Source of the DNA: Candidatus Peregrinibacteria bacterium
GTDB lineage: Bacteria > Patescibacteriota > Gracilibacteria > UBA1369 > UBA12463
Length of the DNA stretch: 64,000 bases
Assembly (NCBI GenBank): GCA_026395555.1
Contig: JAPLYO010000015.1
Span: 16,191-80,190 of the forward strand
Direction: 5' to 3'
Each line of letters opens with the position of its first letter. Position 1 is the first letter of the stretch. A model generated the notes under the pieces. It was not told the origin of the DNA. It saw only the letters and a list, made by a program, of their open reading frames with translations, and made no database searches. Of this stretch, positions 43,732-54,095 are shown one piece after another. The translations under genes and the position numbers were made by a program.

Positions 43732-46700
43732 ATGAATCAGATCGCAAAACAACACGGAAAAAAGAAAAATAATTTTTTCAAAAAAGTGATCGTCTCGCTG
43801 ACGATGCTTTTTATGATCAGTGGATCGATTCAAATGGTCGCGGCGGCAAGTATAACCGACACGCTCGGAAGCGTAGTTGATAAGTTATTTACGACGGATA
43901 CCGGAACAGGCATCGTCTCACTTACAGATTTTAAAGGAGGTCTCTCGGCACCCTCAACAGAAGGATATGACGCGAAGCTTACTGAGGTTACAGACGCTCG
44001 TACATTTATCGTGAAGGTTGTTAAGTACGCCCTGAGTTTTTTGGGATTAATCGCCGTGTTGATTTCTATCTATGGTGGAGTGAGAATCCTCACCTCGGCA
44101 GGTGAGTCTGATGGCGTAGAAAAAGGAAAAAAAGCAATCACCTATGCATTAATCGGTATCGTTGTAATCCTGGCATCATACGCCATCGTTAATACGGTAC
44201 TGCAGGCGCCTGGTGGAGCACCGGCGAACGTACAGACACAGACAGGTACGCAGTCGGCGCTGGGCTTAGGACCGGCAAGTGGAAATAACTCACAGGCAAG
44301 TAGAGTGTATAATTTAGCGATCAATGTAATTAAGACATACCAGAACTATGCTCAGGGGGCTCTCGCGATCGAGGGTATCCAGCAGAGTATAGACAAGATC
44401 TGGAATGGCGTAAGTTTTAGTAATCAGAGCGTTGCGAACAGCGCTCTTTCACAGATACAAAATAATTATAATTCCATCGCTGAAACGTTGAGCGCAGCGG
44501 CCAATCGTAGCACAGAGCTCTCGGTACTTACTGACATGGTTCAGTATCAGAGTTTATTCGTAAAGAAATGGATCGATACTCGAAGATCAGAGATGAGCGC
44601 AGTGGCAAATGCAGCACTTTCTGGCGCAGGTGTAACGGCAGGTTCAACAGGTGATAATCTCACGACATTCAACGGAGACTTCGCGCTCTATGGTAAGTAT
44701 TTCGTCGGAAAATATGGCGAACTTATTGTAGCCCTAAAGGATGGTTCATATGATATCAATGGTTCAAAGGTAGACATTGGAATCAACGCCATGAAGACAC
44801 AGTTGGCCGGCGATTTTGATACTCAAATGGATAAATATTCTAAAGAGCTCGCTGATATCAAAAACAGCCTCTCTCAGGCAGATGGAACATTGACAATCAC
44901 GGATGCGGGAAGAGCGATTTTTGAAAAAATATACACAACAGACTCCGGTGTGGCCGATATGATCCTCCAACTTAAGAAGGATAAATTGTCGCCAGTAGAT
45001 AGTAAAAAAACACTCAAGGATTTGGCAACAAATCTAGGAAGTCTGTATGAAATTCTTAAAGATCTAAAAGGCGTTGACGTTAAATTGGCGGCAAGTATCA
45101 AGGAGGGAAACGCGCCGCTCATTGTTACCTTCAGAACACAGGGTTCAAAAGATCCATCAAACCTCTCAATTATTGATGATAATATTTTCTGGGATTTGGA
45201 TGGTGACGGAAGCTTCGGTAAGACAGGAAAAGAGGTGAATAGTATTGGTTGCGTAGAGCCAAAATCAGCAGTAGCTACTTGTATTTACAAAAAACCGGGA
45301 ACGTATCATGTTGCCGTAAGAATTAAGAGTGCATCGCCGGACAATAGTGTTATCGAGGGAATTCAGTATGTTGATATCAAGGTAAATCCGGCACGTGCTC
45401 GATTTAACTTACAACTTATTTCTACGAATAATAATCATGAAGAGATAATTCCTATCACGGCATATGACAAGAATGGTCTGCTCAAGATCGATCGTGCTCG
45501 TGTTCAGCTCGCTTTTAGTGAGATTCAGAAGAGTCTAAAATTTAGTGCTACCGGAACGATTTCTGGTGATACTACGAAGCTTGATGATGGAACGGATCTT
45601 TCCAAACAGACGCAGGATACAATCCAGCGAGTAAAATGGTCGTTCGGTGATGGTACTGAAATTGACGACTCGCCTGCGGAAAATCCAAATATTCTCGTAG
45701 TCGATCATCCATATGCACGAAAAGGTAGTTATCAGGTCACACTCGAGGTGACGGGAAAGGATGGTATTGTAGACAGAAAGATATTTTCCGTAAATGTTGC
45801 CGATATATCGGCTATCATTAATGTCACTCCTGGATATACAGCAAAAGTGAACTCGCCAATCACCTTCACGAGTTCGGTAACGAGCGATGGAAGTAAGGTT
45901 ATTGTGACAGAATGGAGTAGCACGCCGGAAAACAGCAAGCTCTCAAGTAAGCAGCCACAGTTCTCTGCGGCAATCGATAAGCCGGGAACATATACGGTTG
46001 AGTTACGAGTTCAGAACGAAAACAAGAGCGAGGCAGTTGATAAAATCGATATCACCATCGAATCAAATCCGCCCGTTGCAAAGTTTTCCGCAAAGGCCCC
46101 AGTAGCATCCAAGCCTGCAGAAATTCTGCTCGATGGATCGGAGTCGTATGATCCGGATGGAGTAGGTACAAAAATCTTGTATCAGTGGAAATTGGAGGGA
46201 GAAGAGAATAAGGATTACAAGATTCTTGACGGAAATGAAACAAATAAAACGATGCTTATTCGTTATCTTACGGTGGGAGACCACAAGGTAGAGCTCACGG
46301 TAGAAGACGAGAGTGAACGCGGAAAAACAACAAAATCATTACAAACGATTAGCATTAAATCATTACTCGATATTGTGTGGCTCGATAGCACGCAGTCGAC
46401 AGGAATATTGGATGCATCCGGTGAGTCAGAGATTGCCATGGGCGTACAGAGCATAAATGGAAAGACATACTCATGGGACTTCGGAGATGGTGAGGTAGAG
46501 GACGGAGTCTTTACCACGACAGAGGCTCAGACGAAGCATATATATAAGAAGGCGGGAGTATTTACCGTATTTATGACGGTAAAAGATGATAATAACAATG
46601 AGCTCAAGGTGTCTCGTCGAATCTCCATCGGAGGAGGTGATGCTCCAATTATTTCTACGCAAGTATTGGTAAATGGTCAGGAGCCGGATGGTGCCCAGAT

Positions 46701-48390
46701 GTTCACGGTAAATAGAGTCGACGTGATAACATTTGATGCAACGGCCTCAAAAAATCGCGATGGCACAACGAAAAATCTTGATTACTCATGGGATTTCGGT
46801 GACGGCAAGAAGAGTACAAAAGCGCTCGCGACATATTCATACAAAACGCTCAGCCCAAAAGATATTGGTTATTTCACGGCAAAGTTAACGATTTCGGATA
46901 AGTCTGATCCTACGAAGAAAGCCGAAGATACATTCAAAATAAATGTTGTCGCCCTAAAACCTCAATTGAAGACTCTCCTTGTTATTCCGCTCTCGGCCGA
47001 GTTTAAGACACCGACTCGAGTTCAGCTCAAGGCTATCGAACCAAAAGCTCCGGAGGGTTCAATCGTCTCATACCGATGGTGGTATTACGATCCAAAAGAC
47101 AATACAAATGAACTCGGATCTCAGATCACAACAACTCCGGAAACAACATTAACTATTGGAACGAAGGGCGAGGAGGGTGCTCAGATCACCTATGCATTTC
47201 AGGTTGAGATGCGTGACACGGAGAATCAAACCATTACGGCATCCGACATACTTGGCGCCGAGAACCTCCCAACGCTTACCGTAACGAATGGTGCAAACAA
47301 ACCGCCTGTTGCGGAAATCATTGCGAGCAAAACATCAGTGAATGCAGGGGAGGCGATTACATTTACCTCAAACTCCAAGGATGTTGATGGGAAGATCGTT
47401 TCATATGTATGGGATCTCGACGGTAACGGGTTCCAGAACGACGAACCAACGACAAAGTCGAGCATTACAAAAGTATACGATTCAGTTGCTCCAGAGGGTA
47501 TTAAGGTGCGACTCAAGGTTATAGATGATAGCTATGCGGAAGGAATTTCACCTCCGATTACCATTTATGTAACCTCAAAAACCACGCCACCAAAGGCATC
47601 ATTTACGTCGACGCAAAAAGAAGGAACGATGGAGGTTGCATTCAATAGTACAACGATCGTCGATCCAACGCTAACATTGACTGACACGGTATGGGATTTT
47701 GATACAGCATCAATGTATAACTCGGCCGATTCAGATGGTAATGGCATCAAGGACGATGACAAGGACGCAACGACGAAGAATCCTACGCACACCTATCAAG
47801 CGCCTGGAATATATTATGTTCAGCTTTCTGTGAAGGATTCAGGTGGGATTACGAATGTGGTTAAACTTCCCGTTACGGTAAAGCCCGTAATCCAGACATC
47901 AGCATCAGGTGCTCCAGTATTTGCCATCCCTGCATCAAGTACGGTCAAGGCAGTACTGAAGACTATTCCGGCAAAGGATTTGATGGATAACAGAGTTCAT
48001 CTTTCCGGAGACTCGGGAAATATCACGATCGACTACTCGATGTCACAGGGAACAATAGTGAAGTATGTCATTGATAAAAATATTTATTTTGATAGCAATA
48101 ATGATGGCGTTAGCGATAACGATGAAAACTACCAAGCATTAACTCCAGGAAAATGGACGACAGATTTTCAGAAATCTTGGGGAAGAATTGGGATTAAGCT
48201 TACGGTATTTGATAAGGACGGAAGGTCATCTTCTGAGACGGTAGATGTTGTTTTTGACACACCATTAGCATCGGGAGCAAACAATGTCTTTGCTGTTCCG
48301 GGAACCTTTCAACTCGTCGGTAGTCTTGCGAGCATGTTCGGATTTGGTATACTAAGTTATAGAAGTCGCAAGAACGGTGGAAAAGTATAA
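43732..48390 (+). CDS. Giant exported PKD-repeat protein with an N-terminal TrbC/VirB2-like unit
   Basis: 1552 residues. Signal peptide near 1-39; one TrbC/VirB2-like two-helix unit near 88-158 (GGVRILTSAGESDGVEKGKK turn); a helical region 170-450 with no recognised domain. About ten PKD or PKD-like Ig repeats then run from about 460 to 1500, with marks such as WDLDGDGSFG, KWSFGDGTEIDD, YSWDFGDGEV and YVWDLDGNGF. DxDGDG loops may bind calcium. A C-terminal helix plus basic tail (GSLASMFGFGILSYRSRKN) resembles an anchor without TGPE. PKD chains are stalk-like and often mediate surface contact. A weak TACAAT at 43690-43695 may add an internal promoter. Confidence 0.72.
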   Translation: MNQIAKQHGKKKNNFFKKVIVSLTMLFMISGSIQMVAAASITDTLGSVVDKLFTTDTGTGIVSLTDFKGGLSAPSTEGYDAKLTEVTDARTFIVKVVKYALSFLGLIAVLISIYGGVRILTSAGESDGVEKGKKAITYALIGIVVILASYAIVNTVLQAPGGAPANVQTQTGTQSALGLGPASGNNSQASRVYNLAINVIKTYQNYAQGALAIEGIQQSIDKIWNGVSFSNQSVANSALSQIQNNYNSIAETLSAAANRSTELSVLTDMVQYQSLFVKKWIDTRRSEMSAVANAALSGAGVTAGSTGDNLTTFNGDFALYGKYFVGKYGELIVALKDGSYDINGSKVDIGINAMKTQLAGDFDTQMDKYSKELADIKNSLSQADGTLTITDAGRAIFEKIYTTDSGVADMILQLKKDKLSPVDSKKTLKDLATNLGSLYEILKDLKGVDVKLAASIKEGNAPLIVTFRTQGSKDPSNLSIIDDNIFWDLDGDGSFGKTGKEVNSIGCVEPKSAVATCIYKKPGTYHVAVRIKSASPDNSVIEGIQYVDIKVNPARARFNLQLISTNNNHEEIIPITAYDKNGLLKIDRARVQLAFSEIQKSLKFSATGTISGDTTKLDDGTDLSKQTQDTIQRVKWSFGDGTEIDDSPAENPNILVVDHPYARKGSYQVTLEVTGKDGIVDRKIFSVNVADISAIINVTPGYTAKVNSPITFTSSVTSDGSKVIVTEWSSTPENSKLSSKQPQFSAAIDKPGTYTVELRVQNENKSEAVDKIDITIESNPPVAKFSAKAPVASKPAEILLDGSESYDPDGVGTKILYQWKLEGEENKDYKILDGNETNKTMLIRYLTVGDHKVELTVEDESERGKTTKSLQTISIKSLLDIVWLDSTQSTGILDASGESEIAMGVQSINGKTYSWDFGDGEVEDGVFTTTEAQTKHIYKKAGVFTVFMTVKDDNNNELKVSRRISIGGGDAPIISTQVLVNGQEPDGAQMFTVNRVDVITFDATASKNRDGTTKNLDYSWDFGDGKKSTKALATYSYKTLSPKDIGYFTAKLTISDKSDPTKKAEDTFKINVVALKPQLKTLLVIPLSAEFKTPTRVQLKAIEPKAPEGSIVSYRWWYYDPKDNTNELGSQITTTPETTLTIGTKGEEGAQITYAFQVEMRDTENQTITASDILGAENLPTLTVTNGANKPPVAEIIASKTSVNAGEAITFTSNSKDVDGKIVSYVWDLDGNGFQNDEPTTKSSITKVYDSVAPEGIKVRLKVIDDSYAEGISPPITIYVTSKTTPPKASFTSTQKEGTMEVAFNSTTIVDPTLTLTDTVWDFDTASMYNSADSDGNGIKDDDKDATTKNPTHTYQAPGIYYVQLSVKDSGGITNVVKLPVTVKPVIQTSASGAPVFAIPASSTVKAVLKTIPAKDLMDNRVHLSGDSGNITIDYSMSQGTIVKYVIDKNIYFDSNNDGVSDNDENYQALTPGKWTTDFQKSWGRIGIKLTVFDKDGRSSSETVDVVFDTPLASGANNVFAVPGTFQLVGSLASMFGFGILSYRSRKNGGKV

Positions 48391-48417
48391 ATAAAAAACA
48401 TAACTCACCTCACTATC

Positions 48418-50559
48418 ATGTCAGAAACTTCACCAGATCAGTCGGTACCGACGCCAATTGTTACGGCTGCACCAGTGGCTACGACGAAGACAGCTCCTGT
48501 TGAATCAACAGGATCAAAGGCTAAAAAAATGTTATTCCTCATTCTCGGAGGAGTTTTTGCCATGTGGGCAATTCTGGTAGGAATCGGTATATCGATGGTA
48601 GGAGAAGGTGGAAAGGGAAGCGGCCTCGCAGGCTTGCTCGGCCTCCTCAGCTCCACTCCTAAAGTCGCGATCAATCAGTTCTCTATGTTTGTAACGATAT
48701 TTTTTGCAGCACTTGGACTGGTAGTATTAATGTTCTTTATTACCTACCTCATCCTCAACTCACGAACAGTACAGACAGATCCACTCAAGTCGGGAAGAAA
48801 AGTGAAGACGATTGTATCGGGTATTGGACTCGCACTGATCGTTTTTGGCTGGGTCGTATCATTTGTATTTCTCACCGGAAGAGCTGATACATTTTCAAAT
48901 GTAGCTATTCGTCCGGCAATCGTGACGGATCCGGCGAATACGCTTGGCCTCTCGGCACCTACGACAGTTACGTTTGATGCTACGGGATTTGGATCACTGA
49001 TAAACGTACAGAAATATAAAATTATCTCCTATCTTTGGGATTTTGGAGACAACTCAACGGGCACGGGAGTAACGGTATCGCATGAGTATATAGACAAGGG
49101 TCGAAATAACGGGAACTTCACAGTATCTCTAGAGGTGACACTCCAGGATGCGGCCGGAAATCAAACAGTGAATAAGGATAACAAGATTACGATTTCCATT
49201 AAGAACGTGAAGCCAAATGTAGTCTTCAGTGCAACTCCAGAGAAGGGTTCAACGCCGCTCCAGGTATCATTTGATGCATCAGACTCCAAGGATATCGATG
49301 GACAGATCACGAAATACGAGTGGGATCTTAACGGTGACGGAAAATTCGATGATAGCACCTCAAAGACAGCGAGCTATACCTACACGACCAATGGCAAATA
49401 TGAAGTTGGACTTCAGCTCACGGATAATAGTGGAGATACAAACATAGCGAAGCGAACCATTGATGTTTCTGATACATTCGCCGTGAAAGCTCTTTTTGAT
49501 GCAACGTCTGAGGCAAATGGAAAATTCCTTGTTGGAAAGTCGTATATTTTTGACGCAGCAAAATCAAATAGTCCGAATGGAAAAATTACGCAGTATAGCT
49601 GGGATTTTGGAGATAATACCGGAACACAGAAGGGGAGAAATATCAGTCATGCATTTCAGGCAAATGGTACCTACGAAGTCACGCTTACCGTGACGGACGA
49701 AGCAGGAGCAACGGCGTCTAAGAGTAGAAAAATAACTGTTGGTGATGTCTCAAAAACGCCGGTTTCTAACATCATCACGACCCCTGATCTCGTAAAGGGA
49801 AAAGTAAGCGGTACCGCTCCATTCACCGTGAAGTTCGACGCCTCCAAGACGATCGATCTTAATAATGATATTGTAGAGTATGCATGGGATTTTGATGGTG
49901 ATGGTAATCCAGATAAGTTTGGTGAATCAGTTACAAATATCTTCCCCGACAAGGGAACATTTATCGTAGGCCTTACGGTTACAGACTCGCAGGACAATCA
50001 AGTGAAGTCTCAGGTAACAGTTGAGGTTACAGCTCCGGGAATGCAGGCAAAAATAAATGCTACCCCAATCACGGGAGTCGTGCCGCTAACCGTGAAGTTT
50101 GACGCCTCCGCCTCGACATATCTTGATGGACAAATCATTAGTTATAATTGGGATTTTGGCGATGGTACGCCTAAACGTCAGGATGCAGCGAAGATCAGCT
50201 ATAAGTATCAAAAGGTAGGAACCTACGTGGCTACCGTCACGATTATCGGAAGCGATGGAAAAAAAGCCACGGATAAACAGACGATTACTGTTCAGAATAT
50301 TCCCGTGAAGGCATGTTTCACAGAAAACAAGAAGGAGGCGGTTGCTCCGGCTGATATCGTCTTCAATGCCAACTGCTCAACCGGAACAATTGCGAAGTAC
50401 AACTGGGATACGAATGGGGATGGACTATTCACGGACGATGCCGGTCCGCAAATTACCAAAACCTTTACCGCCGAGGGAACGTATACCATTTCGCTTGAGG
50501 TTACCGATACACAGGGCGTCGTCGATACCATTAGCGACACAATCGTGATCACGCCATAA
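48418..50559 (+). CDS. Membrane-anchored PKD-repeat protein
   Basis: 713 residues. Pro/Thr-rich cytoplasmic start; three membrane helices near 38-61, 84-113 and 129-152; then six PKD domains to the C terminus. Each PKD has a YxWDFGD or YxWDxNGDG core (YLWDFGDNS, YEWDLNGDGKF, YSWDFGDNTG, YAWDFDGDGN, YNWDFGDGTP, YNWDTNGDGLF) and an ending such as GTYEVTLTVTD. No C-terminal anchor. Located 27 bases after the giant PKD gene, probably one transcript; the two may form parts of one surface structure. Confidence 0.8.
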   Translation: MSETSPDQSVPTPIVTAAPVATTKTAPVESTGSKAKKMLFLILGGVFAMWAILVGIGISMVGEGGKGSGLAGLLGLLSSTPKVAINQFSMFVTIFFAALGLVVLMFFITYLILNSRTVQTDPLKSGRKVKTIVSGIGLALIVFGWVVSFVFLTGRADTFSNVAIRPAIVTDPANTLGLSAPTTVTFDATGFGSLINVQKYKIISYLWDFGDNSTGTGVTVSHEYIDKGRNNGNFTVSLEVTLQDAAGNQTVNKDNKITISIKNVKPNVVFSATPEKGSTPLQVSFDASDSKDIDGQITKYEWDLNGDGKFDDSTSKTASYTYTTNGKYEVGLQLTDNSGDTNIAKRTIDVSDTFAVKALFDATSEANGKFLVGKSYIFDAAKSNSPNGKITQYSWDFGDNTGTQKGRNISHAFQANGTYEVTLTVTDEAGATASKSRKITVGDVSKTPVSNIITTPDLVKGKVSGTAPFTVKFDASKTIDLNNDIVEYAWDFDGDGNPDKFGESVTNIFPDKGTFIVGLTVTDSQDNQVKSQVTVEVTAPGMQAKINATPITGVVPLTVKFDASASTYLDGQIISYNWDFGDGTPKRQDAAKISYKYQKVGTYVATVTIIGSDGKKATDKQTITVQNIPVKACFTENKKEAVAPADIVFNANCSTGTIAKYNWDTNGDGLFTDDAGPQITKTFTAEGTYTISLEVTDTQGVVDTISDTIVITP

Positions 50560-50599
50560 TTGAAAATCTTAAAACTATAAACCGTAAAAACCACCTCTC

Positions 50600-50704
50600 A
50601 TGATGCTCAGTAACGGACAGAAACTTGTAATTAAAATCTTTAGCGCCATGGCGCTGCTCGCACTCATCTTTAGCATGCTCGCACCGCTCTTCATCGGTCA
50701 GTAA
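50600..50704 (+). CDS. 34-residue hydrophobic peptide
   Basis: Reads MMLSNGQKLVIKIFSAMALL and then a hydrophobic stretch ending in APLFIGQ at TAA 50702-50704. One membrane helix, net positive N-terminal half. It lies 40 bases after the PKD gene and directly before a terminator, so it is the last gene of the 41556-50704 transcript. No SD is visible, as for its neighbours. Comparable tiny membrane proteins occur as subunits of larger membrane complexes; its role is unknown. Existence as a gene is inferred from position, start and composition. Confidence 0.55.
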   Translation: MMLSNGQKLVIKIFSAMALLALIFSMLAPLFIGQ

Positions 50705-50730
50705 GAAAAACATACGTTTTAAAGCTGAAA

Positions 50731-50760
50731 TGGGACTCCGCACCTACGGAGTATCATTTT
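50731..50760 (+). terminator. Terminator after the first surface operon
   Basis: Stem ACTCCG / CGGAGT (50735-50740 with 50747-50752), loop CACCTA, extended outward by TGG/TCA-type pairs with one mismatch, then TTTT. Confidence 0.65.
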
Positions 50761-50795
50761 ATAATTCATACAACATATATGACAAATGTCTGCCC

Positions 50796-50824
50796 TTCTC
50801 AAAGCAGAGGTTTTGTGATATAAT
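50796..50824 (+). promoter_or_regulatory. Extended -10 promoter of the Cys-rich surface protein gene
   Basis: TTCTCA (50796-50801), 17 bases, TATAAT (50819-50824) with TG one base before. Start near 50831; A-rich 24-base leader to ATG 50855. Confidence 0.75.
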
Positions 50825-50854
50825 GGCAAGAAGCTAAAAATAAAAAACAAAACC

Positions 50855-53800
50855 ATGGCAAACGAACAGAACACAGACGGAGCATTTGATCTAAATCAAA
50901 ATCTCGCGAATCAACTTCCTGAAATGCCTCAGGGTGCTGCGCAGGAAACTACAGTGCAGCAAGTGGTGGGTACTCCAGTGGGGCAGATTCAATACGCCTC
51001 CTCGGACGTCGTACCACAGGCAATTCCGCAAGCCGTGCGGTATGTGGCTCCTACTGCCGCAAATCAGGCAAGTAGTTATGCATTTGGCGCGAACGCATCA
51101 GTATCAAATCCGAACTCAATGGTGGGAAAATTAAAATCATTCTTCGCAAAACCACTCGGAAAAATTATGCTCTTCACGGTTCTTTTCTTGGGGGTTGCCG
51201 GCTTAATTATGTACTCAACGAGCTCGGTAGGACTGAAGGGCTCATTCATCGATCAGACAACAGGCGCAAAAGTGTTTGCCGTAGGCGACAAGGTTCTCGG
51301 CAATTGGGAGAGTAATGCGAACGCATGGTCTCCGGCGACGATCACGAAAGTAAATACAGACGGTACATATGACATTCACTATGACGACGGTACGGACAAG
51401 ACGAGTCGTACGAAGAAGCAGCTCGCCGATATGGCGCAGCATCCTACAGAGGTTAAGATAGGGCAGATTATCGTCTATAAGCATCCGACAAAGGACGAAT
51501 GGTACAACGGTCTCGTGATCGGTGACGAGAGTGGAAATCCAACACTCATACAAATCGTTGGAGCCGCGGCTGATGATACGAGTGTTAATAAGCCAATTGC
51601 GGTTGATTTGAATAGCGCCTACCTTACTCTCGATGGATACAAAGAGATTGGAAATGAGGTATTTACCGGAAGTGCTCCTGTAAGCAGCAATAATTTGATA
51701 ACGTTGACGACACTACCAAACTACACGGGAATAATGGCCTCATTGGGCGTAACTGCTGGAGCCACCACTACCGCTGGAGCAAACAAACCACCACTCGCAC
51801 CCGCCTGGACAGCACCAGCGCCAAACGCCGATATCGCCCTCGCCGATCTCGCCAAGACAGAGTTCAAATGGACGCCAGGTGTAGACGCGGATCAAGGCCC
51901 ATCCAAGACGCCGAACTACGAGTTTGCGATCATAAAGGGTGCCGTTATGGATCAGACCGAAATGGGAAAAGTATTCACGAGTACAGGCGATGAAATAAGC
52001 AAAAAATATGATTTTGCCTGGGTAGTTGCCTGGACAGAAAAGACGGCCTTAGATGAGATGCAGAAGCTCATCGGAGCCACGAACTGTGTCGCCGACATCG
52101 GTGATGGCAAGGTTGATTACACGTGTAACAAGTTTGTCATTCCGCCAAATGTACTTGCCCAGATGAAGGAGGGTGAGAAGTTCACGGCGATTGTACAGCA
52201 GGGGGATGGAGCCGCGGGATCTCCGTACGCTGCCATAACATTTACGATCAAAAAGCCTGCAAACAAACCACCACTCACACCCGCCTGGACAGCACCAGCG
52301 CCAAACGCCGATATCGCTCTTGCCGATCTCGCCAAGACAGAGTTCAAATGGACGCCAGGTGTAGACGCGGATCAAGGCCCATCCAAGACGCCGAACTACC
52401 AGTTTGCCATCGTAAAAGGCGAACTCGCCGATCAAGCAGAAATTACAAAAATATTTACCGATACGGACGCTTCAGCGAACAAGAAATACGATTTCGTATG
52501 GATTACTCGTTGGACAGAGAAGGCAGCTCAAGAAGAAATGCAGAAGCTCATCGGAGCCACGAACTGTATCGCCGATATTGGCGGAGGAAATACAAGTTAC
52601 ATATGTGAAAAGTTTATGATTCCGTCTAATGTACTTGCTCAAATGAAAGAAGGACAGAAGTTTACAGCAATCGTTCAGCAAGGGGACGGAGCCGTAGGTT
52701 CACCATACGCTACCACCATTTTCAGTGTTAAAAAGGCAGAGGATTGTCCAGTTGATCAATACTATATTAAAGACTCAAAGAATAGCGGATGCAAAAAAAT
52801 TCCGAACTTCAAAGGTGCATTTACCCAGGCAGGTTTCATCTGTGGACTTTACAAAACAATTCTTGGAAATCCCGACAATGCTTATCACTTGAGCAGTGAT
52901 ACAAAGGCAACGCTGCAGACGAATATTGAATCTCAGTGCAGCAAGAAGCCCGACGCCGTGACAAACACATGTCTTACGAAGATGACGTATGTCCCGGAAG
53001 GAAAGGCACTCTGCGAGCCATTAAAAATTATTACCGATCCGGCCCTTTCTCAGGATGTGTGTGATCAGTATATTGCAGAGAAAGATAATAAATCACTTTC
53101 TGCCGATACTACGAAGCAGATCGCTACCATCATGGGGGTCCAGTGTAAGCCAAAGATATGTCCTACGGGTAAATTTCTGAATGGAAGTTTGGTGCCGGAT
53201 GATTGTGAGAGCATTCTCTCTTTCCCTACGAAATTTTCACCCTATAATGTCGCAAAATCTTGCGAGACGATGAAGGCTATCGCAGTATCGACAGATGCCC
53301 TATCGACCTATCAGATCGATCAATCAACACTTGATCAAATCAAGGCGGTGGCGACGAGCGATGGATGTAGTCCGACACTTCCCGCAGCGAATGATGCATC
53401 GAAAACCGCAGATACAACGACAACGACCACAGCAACGACAGACACGAAGACGGTAGTAACCGCAGCGACAGCCTGTGATAAAGGAATGTATCTAGCAGGT
53501 ACCTCAATCGCAACGGACTGTAAGAAGCTTCCGGATCTCATGATGCTTACCTCGATTAGCGATATAAGCAGTGCCTGTCAGCTCTATAAGGATCTCACTT
53601 CTGGAAAAATTGATGGAAAGATGGATGCTGCGACAGCCTTGCAGGCAAAAGACTTTTCCGTGAACGTGCTATGTGATCAGACGATATCGCCAACACCGCC
53701 AGTAAGCACAAATGATTCAGCTCCTCCGTCACTCACATTCCAGCCACCAGTAAAAACAGTAGTTCAGTCGCAGCCGCAGAACACACAGGCGAACGTTCTC

Positions 53801-54070
53801 GGGTCACTACCAATATCGACAACGCCGGCATCAAGTTCAGTAACACAGACGGCGCCTACTCCCGTATTGTCAGCAGCCGCATCTACCACGCCAAAAAGCT
53901 ATGAAGCACTTCCTGCAAATCAGACGATGAATTATCAGCCGGCGCTTCCTGTTGCTGGATCATATATTCCGAGAACAACAGCAAAAACCGGACCGGAAAT
54001 GTGGATCTACTCATTCGGATTGGCATTTGCTACAATAGGGTCACGCAAATGGAAACATAAGAAAAAATAA
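50855..54070 (+). CDS. Anchored surface protein with GLKGSF motif, SH3/Tudor-like modules, tandem domains and KTGPE tail
   Basis: 1071 residues. Cytoplasmic Gln/Pro-rich start; membrane helix near 101-121; GLKGSF at 126-131. Two SH3/Tudor-like modules follow near 143-190 and 203-245 (VGDKVLGNW, then AWSPATITKVNTDGTYDIHYDDG; IGQIIVYK, then WYNGLVIGD). Two near-identical Fn3-like domains of 160 residues span about 310-628 (NKPPLAPAWTAPAPNADIAL). Three or four Cys-rich helical units follow, each ending in a C-x-P/K-rich junction (for example CPTGKFLNGSLVPDDC). A Thr-rich linker leads to SAPPSLTF, and the C terminus has TAKTGPEMW, a hydrophobic stretch and KHKKK. The C-terminal pattern resembles a sortase-type signal. 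No sortase is in the window. Confidence 0.68.
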   Translation: MANEQNTDGAFDLNQNLANQLPEMPQGAAQETTVQQVVGTPVGQIQYASSDVVPQAIPQAVRYVAPTAANQASSYAFGANASVSNPNSMVGKLKSFFAKPLGKIMLFTVLFLGVAGLIMYSTSSVGLKGSFIDQTTGAKVFAVGDKVLGNWESNANAWSPATITKVNTDGTYDIHYDDGTDKTSRTKKQLADMAQHPTEVKIGQIIVYKHPTKDEWYNGLVIGDESGNPTLIQIVGAAADDTSVNKPIAVDLNSAYLTLDGYKEIGNEVFTGSAPVSSNNLITLTTLPNYTGIMASLGVTAGATTTAGANKPPLAPAWTAPAPNADIALADLAKTEFKWTPGVDADQGPSKTPNYEFAIIKGAVMDQTEMGKVFTSTGDEISKKYDFAWVVAWTEKTALDEMQKLIGATNCVADIGDGKVDYTCNKFVIPPNVLAQMKEGEKFTAIVQQGDGAAGSPYAAITFTIKKPANKPPLTPAWTAPAPNADIALADLAKTEFKWTPGVDADQGPSKTPNYQFAIVKGELADQAEITKIFTDTDASANKKYDFVWITRWTEKAAQEEMQKLIGATNCIADIGGGNTSYICEKFMIPSNVLAQMKEGQKFTAIVQQGDGAVGSPYATTIFSVKKAEDCPVDQYYIKDSKNSGCKKIPNFKGAFTQAGFICGLYKTILGNPDNAYHLSSDTKATLQTNIESQCSKKPDAVTNTCLTKMTYVPEGKALCEPLKIITDPALSQDVCDQYIAEKDNKSLSADTTKQIATIMGVQCKPKICPTGKFLNGSLVPDDCESILSFPTKFSPYNVAKSCETMKAIAVSTDALSTYQIDQSTLDQIKAVATSDGCSPTLPAANDASKTADTTTTTTATTDTKTVVTAATACDKGMYLAGTSIATDCKKLPDLMMLTSISDISSACQLYKDLTSGKIDGKMDAATALQAKDFSVNVLCDQTISPTPPVSTNDSAPPSLTFQPPVKTVVQSQPQNTQANVLGSLPISTTPASSSVTQTAPTPVLSAAASTTPKSYEALPANQTMNYQPALPVAGSYIPRTTAKTGPEMWIYSFGLAFATIGSRKWKHKKK
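51779..52738 (+). repeat. 480-bp tandem duplication within the Cys-rich surface gene
   Basis: The unit at 51779-52258 recurs at 52259-52738 with period 480 (160 codons). The first 140 bases differ at only a handful of sites; the middle is more diverged, then similarity returns (CAGAAGCTCATCGGAGCCAC in both). Confidence 0.9.
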
Positions 54071-54095
54071 TCTCAAACATTTTAACTTCAATAGC

